Origin: Paragordius varius
Lineage: Eukaryota > Nematomorpha
DNA length: 64,000 bases
Assembly: GCA_964247055.1 (NCBI GenBank)
Contig: OZ176060.1
Span: 1,798,001 to 1,862,000, forward strand
Direction: 5' to 3'
In this document: positions 12,455-25,152 of the stretch, in pieces
Layout: every line of letters begins with the position of its first letter
Numbering within the stretch: the stretch's first letter is position 1
Translations under genes and position numbers: made by a program
The notes under the pieces: generated by a model
Told to the model about the DNA's origin: nothing
The model's input: the letters and a program-made list of their open reading frames with translations, nothing else
Databases searched by the model: none

Positions 12455-15400
12455 TAGTATTCCATATGTGCGGTAAGATTGCTACTTCGATAGGAAAAAT
12501 TAAAAAAAGAAAAATAATTCTTATGAATTTTGAATCCCAAAACTAAAAGCAACATGCCTAATACATCTATCAATATTTATTTTCATATATCAAACCAATA
12601 TATTCATTCGTGATTTATATTTAGCGTTAATAAAATTATGTAATATCAATTCAAAATTTTATTGAAAGTTCACCAAATTTATGGCACGCCTTGCTTTCAC
12701 ACTAAATATGGGAATACCAAAATAATATCCTCTGTAGAATATTTAAAAAGTTTAAGCTTAATTCATTAATTAATTCATAAAATATTTTAACCATTTCATA
12801 ATCTGGTAAAATTCCAATATTATGAATTTTTGCATGAAACCTTTTTACTAATATTATATATATTATTTAAAAATTTTGCGTTGTTTGCGTATATATAGCC
12901 TAAAAATAATCAGTTGCGAATACTTATTTTTCGCATTATGGCGTTTAGTCCCGATTTTATTCGGCAAATGAAAACCCATTCATTTATTTTTAAATATATA
13001 ACGGAGATCACTATATAATTCAAGGTAATATAAGTGGTAAATTATTTAAATTTTTTTATACCACATTACATTGCAAAACTATATAAAAATTAAACCTTTT
13101 ATTATAGGCAAAAAACTTAAGGTTCCAACCAGGGCCAAAATTAATAGTGCAGTTTTTACCAAAATTGATGTTTGAGTTGCCATTTTGTTTTTTACTATTA
13201 ATCGATTCTCTGTTGGGATGAAAATAAATTAAAATTTCTTAGCATAAACTATAACAAATAAATAGAACTGCGTATCGGGGTAAATATCCTGATGAAATGT
13301 ATATAATTTATAGAAAAATGAATCAGGATTCATGTGCTTTTGGTTTTGGTCCTTACGAGTGATTTAAGAAAGTTTTTACATTTGTTTATTACAAAATGGC
13401 ATAATTCACACATTTATTTAGGTGAAATTTTAACGATTTTAAATTATGATATGTCATAAACTCTATAAAAAACCAACATTATTTTTTAGATGTGGACTTT
13501 TAAATATTTTTGCTCCTAAGAGAGTTCTTTTAAATAAACCCAAAAATGCTGAAAGAGGTTAAAATAATAGTAAATTCTGAATTCTGATATTAATAAAAGG
13601 TTTTTCTAAAAAATGTATTTTGCTCAAAAATATATTTTATAGCAAAATATTAAGCCTAGTTCATCTATTTTAGGGTATGTGGGATCGATATAGGAAATAC
13701 TTTATTAAATAATAAAAATTATATTTAATTAAAATATTTGTTCGCCTTAAAATTTTTTAAATAAAAATTGTGTTTTTTATGCAAGACGACCCAAATTAAA
13801 AACAAAACATTTATATTGCATTTGCCATTTGTGTAGCAACTATATAGCGGAAATAACTTTCTTAAATTACTGATAATGATACGGTTACATTAATATATAT
13901 ATATATATATTTCATCAGGACATTTTTATAGACACTATGTAATCAAATATGTAATTAATACTTTTAAAAGAAAAGTCTGTTAGTAAATTTATGTAAATTA
14001 ATTTAAATGAATTTTTCCGGAAGAGTAAGCATTTTCATTCAATTTAGAGGATTAAAAATGGTTTTATTCCTGCTCGAGTTATCATATTTTTACATATTGA
14101 TGAAATTTCAGGATTTATGATTTTACCGAATTTTTGAATTTTTATTTTTTATTTCATAAAACACTTCTATGTTGCATCCAACATTTTCACGCAAAAATTA
14201 CATAGTAAATAAAATTAGGGGTTTACCACAGAGTTTTGTCCAATATTGAATATTAATAATTATAGATGTTTAACAAAAAGTAAAATAATTTTATGAAAAT
14301 ATCGCCTTTTTATATGTTTTAGGATAACCAATTTCGGGTCCTTCATATGTATTTTAAATTCCTTTTTTAGCGATAGCCTTGTAAAACATATACCGCGTAA
14401 CATTTGATTAAATAATTCTATTGCCCTAAAGTTTTTCACATATTTTTATCTGAAAATTAAAATATATTAAAAATTTATGTGAGATTGTCATTGAAATAAA
14501 AATATTATTTTAGAAGGTCATAAAGATCTATAATATATTATAAATATATATTTTTTTACTTAAATTCATTTGGTTTAGTAAAACCATATAATATAAATAT
14601 GAAAAACCAGATATAATAAATATATGTATTAGCATCAAGGTTAAAAACCATAAAAGATTTATCCCAATTAAAGAACTTATAATTATTCTATTTGTTCAAG
14701 TGTTTTCTGTTAAAATCAATTGAAAATATAATATATGTTAAAATTAAGTTTAATGATCTCCGATTCTGTACTATATGGTATTAAGGCATTATATATAATG
14801 TAAGTTTACTTGTCTACTTCTAGAAAACGCACAAAATATATGTCAAAAAATATTTACTCGCCATTTAAATTTATATAAATATTCCGCTTTTAAATACATT
14901 TTTTGAGTAGATCCTAAACGATCAATAAATGGAAATATGAACAATATTACCCTTTTATTTACTGATAATTTATAAAAAATGAATAAGATGGTCTTTACAA
15001 ATCGATATGATTGTCTGAATGAGATGAGAGAAAGGCGTGATCACGTCATTTAATTAACAAATTTATTAACAACGATTGTTTGTTTTAGCCTGTAGCCAAC
15101 AAGCAATTAATTATGATTTTAAGGATATAAGAGAATTCCTATATTTATGTTACTTATTGTTCATCTATTGACTTTCTTAAGTTTTGCGTTAATATTGGAC
15201 GGACCTCTGTCCTGCCTTTTACAATTTTGATATTTTTGGAAATCTTATCAATATACGGAGTGTAAAAATGTTGGTAGAAGGGTGGTTGATTAAATTTATA
15301 TGCTCTTCTGATATATAAATCAAAATTATCATATTTTGTTTGAGCCCTTAGGAGTCATGTAAGAAAATAACACTTTTGGGTTACTTGCTCTCCATAAAAA

Positions 15401-16590
15401 ATTCTTAAAATTAGGGCAGTGGCGTACCGATGAAGGGTTTAGCATGACCCTGGAGCCGTTATTTAGGGGCGGCATTTTCTTTATATAAATTTAAAGTATG
15501 CAAATATAATAACAACTTTCATGTAATACTCCTTTAGACTTGTGCAATAAGGGCGTCTAGGTATGTTTTTTTATAAAAATTATTTGGCAATTTATGTAAT
15601 AGTCCCTAAAATAATATAAAATATAAATGAGATCAAGAGTACACATTATGCACTTTCTGCCCAAACGTAACCCTATCACTTCTAATAAATTATAAATTCA
15701 TTTTTTATTTAATCAAATATTATTTTAAAACTCAAGATAATTAATTTAAAAAACATTCTATCCATAACAAGGTATTATTAATTTTATTGTCATCTCAGCG
15801 GTTACGGAAATAGGAAAGAAAAATTTAAAACTGACTATGAAATATTATTAAACGAAAATAAATTCTGACCATTGAATTAAATAAAATGTATGCGGCAGCA
15901 CAAAACGGTACCCCTTAATATTATAATTTAAATACTGACACTTTAGTTATTGATTCAATAAATAGGGGAAAACGTTTATATATCTTTTGGCTTTAAAAGT
16001 TAATATTAAATTGATTGAAATATAAAACATATATATTATGGACTTATATCTGATCAACGCTGGATACAGTATACGGAGAACAAATTCAGTTGTAAAGTAA
16101 GTATTTATTGATTATAAGAAAAAAAATTGTTAAAAAGAATCTTTTTTGGATTTTAACAGTAAAGATGCAATATCAAAAGATAATTTTAGAAAATCTAAAT
16201 ATGTATAACATTTATCAAATTGCAAATATCAATGCTATGATAATGCAGTTATGATGTCGGGTCACATGCAGGCAGAATGGAAAAAAACAAAAAATATTTT
16301 TAAACTTTAACAATGATTTAGTGTAGCAAAACAAGATGTTATTAGAGTGACCCGTTTTGGAATAATTAATAATATTTACCTTTTTTGACCTTGAACTATT
16401 AAATGGGACTAAATAAAAAATTAATAAAACTGTCAAGCGTGAGTCTCCGATGAAGCATTAGAATTCGAAATGTTAATGCTATTGTTAAGGGAATAGTTGA
16501 TTTGAAAGAGTTATTAAAAGGTTTAATTAAAAAACTTCAAATACTAGTGAAACAATAAGTATGACGTCCGTTCTCAATTTTTTATTATTT
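12455..16590. other. Gene-free AT-rich stretch
   Basis: No gene seen. Contains a (TA)n run at 13,892-13,910. About 13,275-13,935 is bounded by inverted ends of the type TATCCTGATGAAAT, a probable old non-autonomous element. A CAGTGGCGTACC hAT-type end lies at about 15,419. AATAAA-like signals are common but uninformative at this composition. Confidence 0.45.
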
Positions 16591-16594
16591 TTTT

Positions 16595-16715
16595 GATGGT
16601 ATAGTGGGTAGGGCACCGGACTCTTACACTACATGCCAGATTCCCCAAAACACGCAATTTTTCCATCATCACCGTTAAACCTTAGCAGGTGAGTTTTATA
16701 GCCTTCAAAGTCCAA
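16595..16715 (+). repeat. tRNA-derived SINE-like repeat, copy 2
   Basis: GATGGTATAGTGGGTAGGGC (A-box-like) then ACCGGACTCTTACACTACATGCC. It pairs with the inverted copy at 6,820-6,948. No tail or target duplication is evident. Confidence 0.5.
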
Positions 16716-16949
16716 ATACAATTTGAGTCCTTACCCTTTAATATAAAAGAAAAAAAGAGACTATAAACTGTATATTTATTTATTAATTTTTTTGTGGCAT
16801 CAAATATTTAAAAAAATTGATAGAGTTTTAACTTAGATTGTATAGCATTAAGAACCTGGAATCCTTAACTACTGTTTAGGTATACGGAATTAGTTTTGCG
16901 AGGAAGCCATAAAAAACGCTATTGTATGTGCAAACTGGAATGTTTCTAT

Positions 16950-17430
16950 ATTTATATCAAACCATGCTAGAAAACCAAAAAAATTTCAAAAAGACTCAGA
17001 GGTTATGATTCTTTCTGCTGAAATGAAGTTTATCGTATGAATGGTTAAGCAACATGAAATGGAAAAGCGATTTCTAGACTGAGAAATTTCAATTCTAAAT
17101 TTGGATTTTGATGGATATCGAAAATTAATTGACGCGTAACAATAACAATAAAAAAATTTGTAAATCTAAAGGCGAATCTTTCAGCACACATTTTAATGGA
17201 ACAGATCTTTTTATGGAAATTTGTAATTGTAGGATAATTATCCTATTTCGAAAAGATATTGAACCTATTCCGTTAGAACTCTTAACCTTTATAATTTGAT
17301 ACGGCGAAGATGTGTTCCCCAATTTAAGGGTTGCGCTTCAACTTTTAACTATTTTAAAGTCAGTCGCTAGTTGTAAAAGGGCATTCAGTAATGTGACCAG
17401 ATATTTTAAACTTTAACGCAGTACAAAATT
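16950..17430 (+). pseudogene. Dead hAT transposase, C-terminal dimerisation region
   Basis: From 17,255 the plus strand reads DIEPIPLELLTFI, then after one in-frame stop YGEDVFPNLRVALQLLTILK, then SVASCKRAFSNVTR and, after another stop, RST. This is the hAT C-terminal dimerisation signature (..YPNLR.AL..LLT.PVSVAS.ERSFSKLKLIKNYLRST). Upstream 16,950-17,250 is probably more of the same gene but is not confidently readable. At least two in-frame stops make it inactive. No terminal repeats located. Confidence 0.7.
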
Positions 17431-17510
17431 ATAACATACTTTGCCTGTTTTTACACCATCGGTGTGGTATATTTCCAGTTTCCACAAAACTGATCCAAAT
17501 GATATATATT

Positions 17511-17535
17511 TATATATATATATATATATATATAT
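17511..17535. repeat. (TA)n microsatellite
   Basis: Near-perfect TA dinucleotide run; a similar run lies at 23,158-23,173. Confidence 0.8.
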
Positions 17536-18719
17536 TCTGATGGGAAAATATCAGTATTATCATGGTGCTTTTGGGTTAAATTTTTAGATGTGGACCCTGA
17601 AAGTCCCAAATTTTTGGCTCTTTTAAAATAGACTGTTTATTAAAATAAACGGAAAATTCCGACATTGTGCAATAATTTTTTATATGTGCTAAATTTTGAC
17701 CACTAAATATATTTTTAAAAAAATGCATACTTTCAAAATAATTTTTAGCAAGATTTTGTTGAAGCCTTGAGCATGATGGAAATGATATAAACGTAAGATG
17801 TTATAACAATTTATACATTCGATAATTCTAATTTCAATCAGAATTTGGTTTTCATTTTCAAATTTATGTAAAAATTGTTTTTTTATAAAACACCCAAATT
17901 TGTAAGCAAAGTAATCTTTAAATTAAAATTCTGGTTGTTCATCATCATCGAATTATTTAGAAAAAGGGTTTTATTATATCTTAGAGCGTTATACCGTTTC
18001 ATTCATGCTTAAAATCGTTAGAAGTAAGCTTCAACAATTTATTTTTTTATGAAATAAGAACACTAATGAAAATTAATTAGGAAATAAATTAAGTAATATC
18101 AAACCTCCCACCTAATGAGTATAGAAAACGTAAAAACACATAATTTTTACCAAAAAAGGTTATCTCGAAATTATATGCCATATATAATAAATTTTTAAAT
18201 TATAGTTACGGGAATAACAATTTTCTATATCATTTTCCGTATAACTATAAAAAAAGGAACTTCTAAACTTGATCAATATTAAATATCATAAATTAATTTT
18301 GTTAATTTTAAATTTTGAGGCACTTATTTTTGCGGAAACCCTGAGTGAAAGAGCCTTTAGCCTGAATCTTACGGTGGATTGGGAGATTTATAGTTTCGCC
18401 ACTGCGGAAAGGCTGCGGTTGACCGATCCAAAATCAAATTTTATGTATAGTTCGAGCAGAAAATAAAATATTAATCAAATAAAAATAGGCCAATCTTAGT
18501 GTACCGCAAAATGAACTACAAATTATGGGGTTTTTTTACAGAGGGTACTATATCGAATTCTAAAATATTTTTTATGAATAAATAGAAGGTATTCAATATA
18601 TATATTCATAAATAATAATTTTTTTTACTTTCAAAAAGCAGTGCAAAAGTGGGCGCAGTACAGTCGCAGTTTTTTTCTATAAATCCAGTACTGTACTGCG
18701 TACAGCCTATCTGGTCACA

Positions 18720-19844
18720 TTTAACTACGCGGATGGATACGGTTGGCAAAACGGAACTTATAATGCAAGGATGCCATAGACAGGTATAGCGAAATAGTTT
18801 ACGGATATGATTGCTCAAGAGTGATATCATATAATGTAATTATTATTGAAAGCTAATCATGTAATCCTACATGGTATATTTTTAATATAATATATGTGGC
18901 TTAAAAATCTTGATGTTTAATGCGTGTGTGCTACAATTTGTTCACTATATCTAATGGCTGATTTTTTTTATAGATTATGGACGCTACAGGATATGGTTAT
19001 ACCAGCATTAATTAATAAAGTTATGTTATTGATATTTAATTAAAATCTTGTTTTTATCCGTTAGTTAATCTCTTCAAGTAAGGGTATATTCGATAAAATT
19101 GTTAATTGGTAATTATTTAATCGGATATAAGAATAGAAATGTTATGTTTGTTTAATTTTTTGATAATTTTAAAATTATATTGGCCATCCTATATTAATGT
19201 GAATCTAGAAAAAAGTTATTTTGCAATAAATACCATATAATTAACAATAAACCCCAACTAATTCATCACCGGTTAAAACTAAAACCGGGTAGGTTCCTAT
19301 GAAAATAAAACTGAGAGTAAGTGGAATGTTAAAATCTCAGGAATGGGATTCCGGCTCGAAACTGTGTCAATTGGCCGATATGGTGAATAGGCTGGCATAA
19401 TTTACATACTGTATATGCACATTAATCTTACACCGATATTTCAGTATATAATATATATATATATGGTTTTTTATCATGTGTTTAATTTATTTAATATCCA
19501 AAATTAAAAATCCATATTATAAGCCCTAAAAAACAAATATATCATATATTTGGCACACTTTTACCCAACACATTGCCAAAAATAACGCGCTTTATATTAA
19601 ATTAATTTATAAACTTGGCGTCAATTAATTTTCATAAATTTTAGGAAAAAATTGGGGTTTAATAGTTAAAAAATTTAATCAATATTTACGTATCCAAGAT
19701 AGCGTCCAAAACTACATTAAAAAGTAAAATTATCCCGAATATTTTAGCAATTATAAATATTTATTTAGGCATTTGATAGAGTATATATAGAACTGCCATA
19801 AATGACCAAAATCACATTATTTTGTCAAATCAAACGAATTCATA
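18720..19844 (+). repeat. Segmental duplication, upstream arm of FN3-like copy 2
   Basis: Aligns block by block with 23,230-25,152: GAGTGATATCATAT, AAAATCTCAGGAATGGGATT, ACATTGCCAAAAATAACGCG, AAGATAGCGTCCAAAACTAC. The copies differ by substitutions, small indels and one roughly 0.8-kb foldback insertion present only in the 23-25 kb copy. Copy 1 of the gene probably has a matching upstream arm outside the window. Confidence 0.85.
19782..19789 (+). promoter_or_regulatory. TATA box of FN3-like copy 2
   Basis: TATATATA about 56 bp before the ATG, in a block conserved with copy 3 (TATATAGAGCTGCC). Predicts a 5' leader of only about 25-35 nt. Confidence 0.55.
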
Positions 19845-21546
19845 ATGATTGCCCTATCCTCTCTTTTGACCATCTTTATCGTTTCTATCGCCATGTCCGA
19901 TTGTAGATTGCTTAAAGGGACAGAAACCAGCAATATTGGTAATATATATTTTTAAATTACCATATATAACAAAGGATACTAATAACAAGTTCAAGATGTT
20001 TACCAAATTATATTAAATCTAATTGATATAAATCAAATATTTTACCTAATGTTTATCAGAATGCAGAGTTACACAGGCAGCAGATATGGGTGTACAAAAT
20101 TTGAGACTTTGCTTGTCTGGATTTAGCATTGGGTCTCGACCACATTATTCTGTGATGGCTTCTTTCGATGAACCTAACCGATTAAACAAAAATCCAATGG
20201 TGTATTCCTACAAACTTTGGCCTTATTACAATGCAACTTCCTTGTTTGAAGCTTATGGTCCCACATGGGCTAATGCTTTACATGTAAAATAATTTATTTC
20301 TCTTTGTTATATATAATGTTACCGTTTTCGTATATTTATCCAGGCTAAGCATTTTGAGTTGCCGAGATTGGTACCACAGCAAGAGTACATGTTAAAGGTA
20401 TCAGCCTCACAAAAAAATATTTCACGAGGATCTTTTGCAGATTTCTTGCGATTTAAAGGTATTTCGCAGTATTTTAAACATATATGCCATTTACGTTTAA
20501 ATTGAGCTTTTAATACATAGAATCACCCTTTATTTAACGTATACATCAATAATACGTTTCTGAGCCTAACACTTTATTATCTTCATGGTAGTTTTGTACT
20601 CCCAGAGAGAATAAATAATTATTTAGATTTTTATATTGGTTTGAATTTAAAAAGCATTCTTTAGCCTTGGGAGGGCGTAAAAATTTCCGAATAACGTAAA
20701 AATATAAAAAGATACTTTGCAATTCATTTCGCCATAATTTTTTCGTTGCAATTTTAAACAACGGACAAATTATTGTACACTGTTAAGAATAATGTTTGAA
20801 AATTAAATTTTATATAAAATATATACAAAACTAACCTAATGATATTGTCAAAAAATTACCAACTTAAATGGTTAAAAAAATTGTGGCATATAAAATAATT
20901 TATATAATCCCGATTGGAAAGTTTAGCTAAAAAATTTAATTATGAGCTATAAAGGTCAAAGTGTGATTTATAAGTCTTTAAGGCTGAATTTATAATGCCA
21001 ATGTTTATTACATACTTCTATCATCCCTTCTTTTTTAGTGTCAGTGAATGGAAATGATTATAACCTTGAACAGCATGGTATGATATTTTTTATTCATTTA
21101 CTAATAACTAAAATTTATTCTTATCTAATACTGAATGCCAAATAGACATTTCCAAATCTTTTGCTAAAATTGTTCGGGCTACCACTACCTTTACTAATGA
21201 AGGCCGCACCAAAGATTTATTTGTATATATTGAGCCCCTTTCCGAACATTTTGCCAAGGCTTATGGGATTGAAAATTTGGATATCATATTAAGTCGCCCA
21301 GATGTAGAAGGAGAAAAGGCTCGACATGGAACTCTCGGTGTAAGTATTTACATCAGAATATTTTATATTAGCAACATTTGCAATATATATTTTAATTAAT
21401 AGTTAAAAAGCAGAATGTATCGGTTTTCCAACTTAAATCCAAGCTCTGAATATGAAGTCATCATTCGTCCTATATATAAAAATGGGGCTCATGCTTCAAC
21501 AGAATACCTCTCTCACCGGATCTATGTAGATTTGGCTCAATGTTAA
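19845..21546 (+). CDS. Secreted FN3-like protein, tandem copy 2 (complete)
   Basis: Exons 19845-19938 (94 nt), 20060-20283 (224), 20344-20458 (115), 21039-21077 (39), 21146-21339 (194), 21403-21546 (144, TAA). Total 810 nt, 269 residues. All junctions are GT-AG and keep frame; introns 1, 3 and 4 are phase 1, introns 2 and 5 phase 0. The N-terminus MIALSSLLTIFIVSIAMSDC is a typical signal peptide, so the product should be secreted. The mature chain has a Cys near its start and its last residue is Cys. FN3-like strands lie at the end of each half (exon 3 and exon 6), suggesting two modules of about 90-110 residues. Copy-specific SYKLW in exon 2. AATAAA at 21626-21631. Intact by every test possible here; ligand and role unknown. 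Confidence 0.85.
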
Positions 21547-21739
21547 ACTCCTATTTGTTTAGATTATACTGTTCACCTATCAAAAAATGTAGTTTTTTTC
21601 AAATTTTAGCCAATATATCTATTATAATAAATAATACACATATGAATATTATGAAGATTAACCAATAAAAAAATACATCAAAAATATAAATGCAGTAGAA
21701 TTCTTTGGGCAATTTACTAGCTTTCGATTCGTAAAGACA

Positions 21740-22905
21740 ATTTGCTGATAGTTTTATGTTTGGATGGTTTGTAAGGTGATATAAATTCATTGGCTGTATT
21801 TTTGCAGATTGTGTATATAGAATTCCATATATTTTCAATGTTTGGACATTTTTTTGGGTGTTCAAGACTATTAAAACGATTATGTAATGTAAGGCTATAA
21901 TTATTATCGATGGTATTATAGTCGAGTTTATTACGAAGTGTTTTAGGTTTTTTCTTGGGTAATTGGAGTTTGATGCAGAGCTTAGCAACTAAAAGGTTAT
22001 GATCAGTGTAGCAATGAACTTTTATATTTATTCATGCCAATTATAAAATCATTTTGATTACGGTATTTTGGACACGGGAACGCCATGTGTAAAGGCGTCT
22101 TTTGGATTGATTAAAGAATATGTTTGCTATAAAAATTAATGACTTGGACAAAATTCGATGAGTCGATCGCCTCTGTCGTTTTTTGTTCCTAGTCTTGCCT
22201 CCTACAGGGTATGTATCCTCACCAATGATACTGTTGAAATTCACCAAGGAGAAATAGAATATCTTTTTTGGTACTCGCTTTATTGCTGTTTTTAGCTCAT
22301 TGTAAAAGGTTTCGCATTTGTCGTCGCTGTATGAACTGGTTGGAGCGTAGACTTGGAGGATTGTTATGGGCTGAGGTCTAGTTTGGATCCGTATTGATAT
22401 CATACGTTCGTTAATAGGATTATAGATGTCGGATAAATTTGCTAATTTCTCCTTCATTATGATACCTGTCCATTGTATTTGAGAGTGTTGTGTCCGGAAT
22501 AAAATAGTACGTGATTTTCGAATTCTAAGATGCCATTAGAAGAGATATGTGTTTCAGATACACCGAGTATGTCGATGTTGTATTTTATCATTTTGTTTAT
22601 AACAACATCGATTTTGTTGTTATAAGCACCTCTAAGATTCCAGGTGGCAACTTTTATATTCAAATTCCTTGATTAAAATGTTTGAACCATTGGAATAAGC
22701 AAAAATATGATAGTTTAGGTTTGATAGATTATTATAACGAGAATTTATGACGGAGAATATATGATGGATATTGTGAAGAGATGATTTTAATAAATGATTT
22801 AAAAATATACGAATGTATGGAGATGAGTTAAAATTACATTATTTATGGTAAAAAAATATATTGAATAGGGTAGGTCTACCATACCTTTCCCTCTCAATTG
22901 GTAAA
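21740..22905 (-). mobile_element. RTE-type LINE, 5' part with endonuclease domain
   Basis: On the minus strand from 22,663 the sequence reads KVATWNLRGAYNNKIDVVIN then DILGVSETHIS, and after a frame break TRPQPITILQVYAPTSSYSD: the TWN, ETH and QVYAPT motifs of an APE-type endonuclease as in RTE clade LINEs. Further on (21,988 downward) a weaker frame resembles the endonuclease-RT linker. The 5' leader reaches about 22,905 (GGGAAAGGTATGGTAGACC, shared with the element at 30.4-31.2 kb). The reverse transcriptase is missing: the element stops at about 21,740 inside the 3' flank of FN3-like copy 2. Dead. Confidence 0.8.
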
Positions 22906-23960
22906 CATGTGTTTTTATCACATCAACAGTTCTCTTTTACAGCCAATGATGTATTACTCATAGACCTAATTTGAAGTTATTAAAATGGAATTTTTTTAGA
23001 TTGAGTGCAGTGTAACGCGAAAAGACAAGACGAGGAATTTATACATTATAGAGGAAATATGGAAATCAAGCCTTTACGCAAAAGAGATGCTATATTATCT
23101 TAGAAACTGGCACCTAGAAAAAAGAGATGGTAAATACATTGGCAAAAAGATTGAAATATATATATATATATATACATATATATATGTATGTATGTATATA
23201 GAAAGGTAAGAGGGGAAGAGGGTGCACTAAAACGGGATCGATTGATACGGTTAATAGAAACATAACAAAAGTGAACTTAAAACGCAAGGAAACCATAGAC
23301 AGGGTTCTATGGCGAAATAGATTACGGATATGACCGCTCGAGAGTGATATCATATGTAATTAATATTAAAAGCTGTAATATGTAATGCGTATGTAATCTC
23401 ACATGTGTGGCTTAAAAAATCTAGATTGCGCTTTGTTCACTATATATAATGGCTGATTTTTTTCGCGGTAATTGATTATGGACGCTATAGGTTATGGTTA
23501 TAACAGCAATAATTAATTATGTTATGTTATTAATCTAATTTAAAAAAAATCTTGTAAATTATATCTGTTTGTTAAGCTCTTCTACTAAGGGTATATTCGA
23601 TAAAATTGTAAACTTGCTAATTATTTAATCGGATATGAAAGAAAAAAATTGTTATATTAGATTAATTTTTTGATAATTTTAAAATTATGGCCATCCTATA
23701 TTGATGGGAATCCAAAAAGTTCTTTTTTAATAAATACCATATAATAAACAATAAACTCCAACTAATTTCTCACTAAAATCGGCTGGGTTAAGGAAATGAA
23801 ACCGAGGGTAAGTGGAATGTTAAAATCTCAGGAATGGGATTCCGGCTCGAAGCCCTTTTATCCATACATTATTATGTTGTCAATTGGCCAATGTGGTGAA
23901 TAGGCCGGCATAATGTACATACTGATATGCACATTAATCTTACACCGATATTTCAGTATA

Positions 23961-24757
23961 TACCATTTACACTTCAAGAGTGTCCTTGAACAATTCAAGT
24001 GGTCCTTGAACAATTCAAGTTGGTCCTTGAACAGTTCAAGTTGGTCCTTGAACAATTCAAGTTGGTCCTTGAACAGTTCAAGTTGGTCCTTGAACAATTC
24101 AAGTTGGTCCTTGAACAATTCAAGTTGGTCCTTTAACTTTTTTGTTTTGTTTTTAACTTTTATCAATCAAATCGAAAATAATTCGTCTATTTTATTGTTT
24201 TTAACCTATTTTCTATTATTTAACATAAATTTTAAATCGATATCAACTTTTAATCTTTGAAAAACCGTATATCTTTATTAATTTCTTAAAATAAATTTAA
24301 ATATTTATAAGATTTTAACACGAAATGAAAAAATATATAAGTTTTCTGGGTTATTAATTAAAATTTTTCATTAAAAACATTTAAAAGTCAATAATTTTGT
24401 TCAATTGAAAAAAAATAGTTTTAAACAAAAAAGTGGTTTTTCAATAAAAAAATTTATTTTTAAATGAATAATTATATAATAAATAAAGAAAATTAGGTTA
24501 ATAAATAATTAAATAAAAAAATAAATGCAAAAATTATGGTTAAATCAAAATTTATAAATTTTAAGGACCAACTTGAACTGTTCAAGGACCAACTTGAACT
24601 GTTCAAGGACTAACTTGAATTGTTCAAGGACCAACTTGAATTGTTCAAGGACCAACTTGAATTGTTCAAGGACCAATTTGAACTGTTCAAGGACCAACTT
24701 GAATTGTTCAAGGACCAACTTGAATTGTTCAAGGACACTCTTGAACTGTAAATGGTA
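23961..24757. mobile_element. Foldback element A with 21-bp repeat arms
   Basis: Terminal inverted repeats TACCATTTAC / GTAAATGGTA flank two arrays, at about 23,975-24,138 and about 24,563-24,747, of a 21-bp unit TTGAACAATTCAAGTTGGTCC and its complement (about 7-8 units per arm), around an AT-rich 0.4-kb core. Flanked by TATA on both sides. The homologous site in the upstream arm of copy 2 (about 19,443-19,470) lacks it, giving an empty site. Both strands of the arrays are open, reading a 7-residue repeat (KDQLELF), but with no sign of real translation. Confidence 0.85.
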
Positions 24758-25089
24758 TATAATAGATATATATGGTTTTTTTATCATGTGTTTAATTTAA
24801 TATCCAAAATTAAAATATCCATATTATAAGACCTAAAAAACAAATATATCATATATTTGGCACACTTTTACCCAACACATTGCCAAAAATAACGCGCTTT
24901 ATATTAACATATTAATTTACTTGGCGTCAATTAATTTTTATATAATTTTAGGCAAAAAATTGGGGTTTGATAGTTAAAAAATTTAATCAATATTTACGTA
25001 TCCAAGATAGCGTCCAAAACTACATTAAAAAGTAAAATTATTGCCAATATTTTAAAAATTATAAATATTTATTTAGATATTTGAGAAAG

Positions 25090-25097
25090 TATATATA
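25090..25097 (+). promoter_or_regulatory. TATA box of FN3-like copy 3
   Basis: TATATATA, same position relative to the ATG as in copy 2. Confidence 0.55.
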
Positions 25098-25152
25098 GAG
25101 CTGCCGTAAATGACCAAAATCACACTATTTTGTCAAATCAAACGAATTCATA

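Noticed and set aside
17385-18722. Apparent inverted repeats AATGTGACCAGATA flanking about 1.3 kb, as a transposon
   Set aside because: The left one is part of the decayed hAT reading frame (..FSNVTR..RST); only short matches are shared and they do not extend.
23858-24260. Proteins of heptapeptide repeats on both strands
   Set aside because: Explained by the 21-bp arms of a foldback element.
23975-24747. CRISPR array
   Set aside because: The units are contiguous with no spacers, form inverted arms, and the DNA is eukaryotic.
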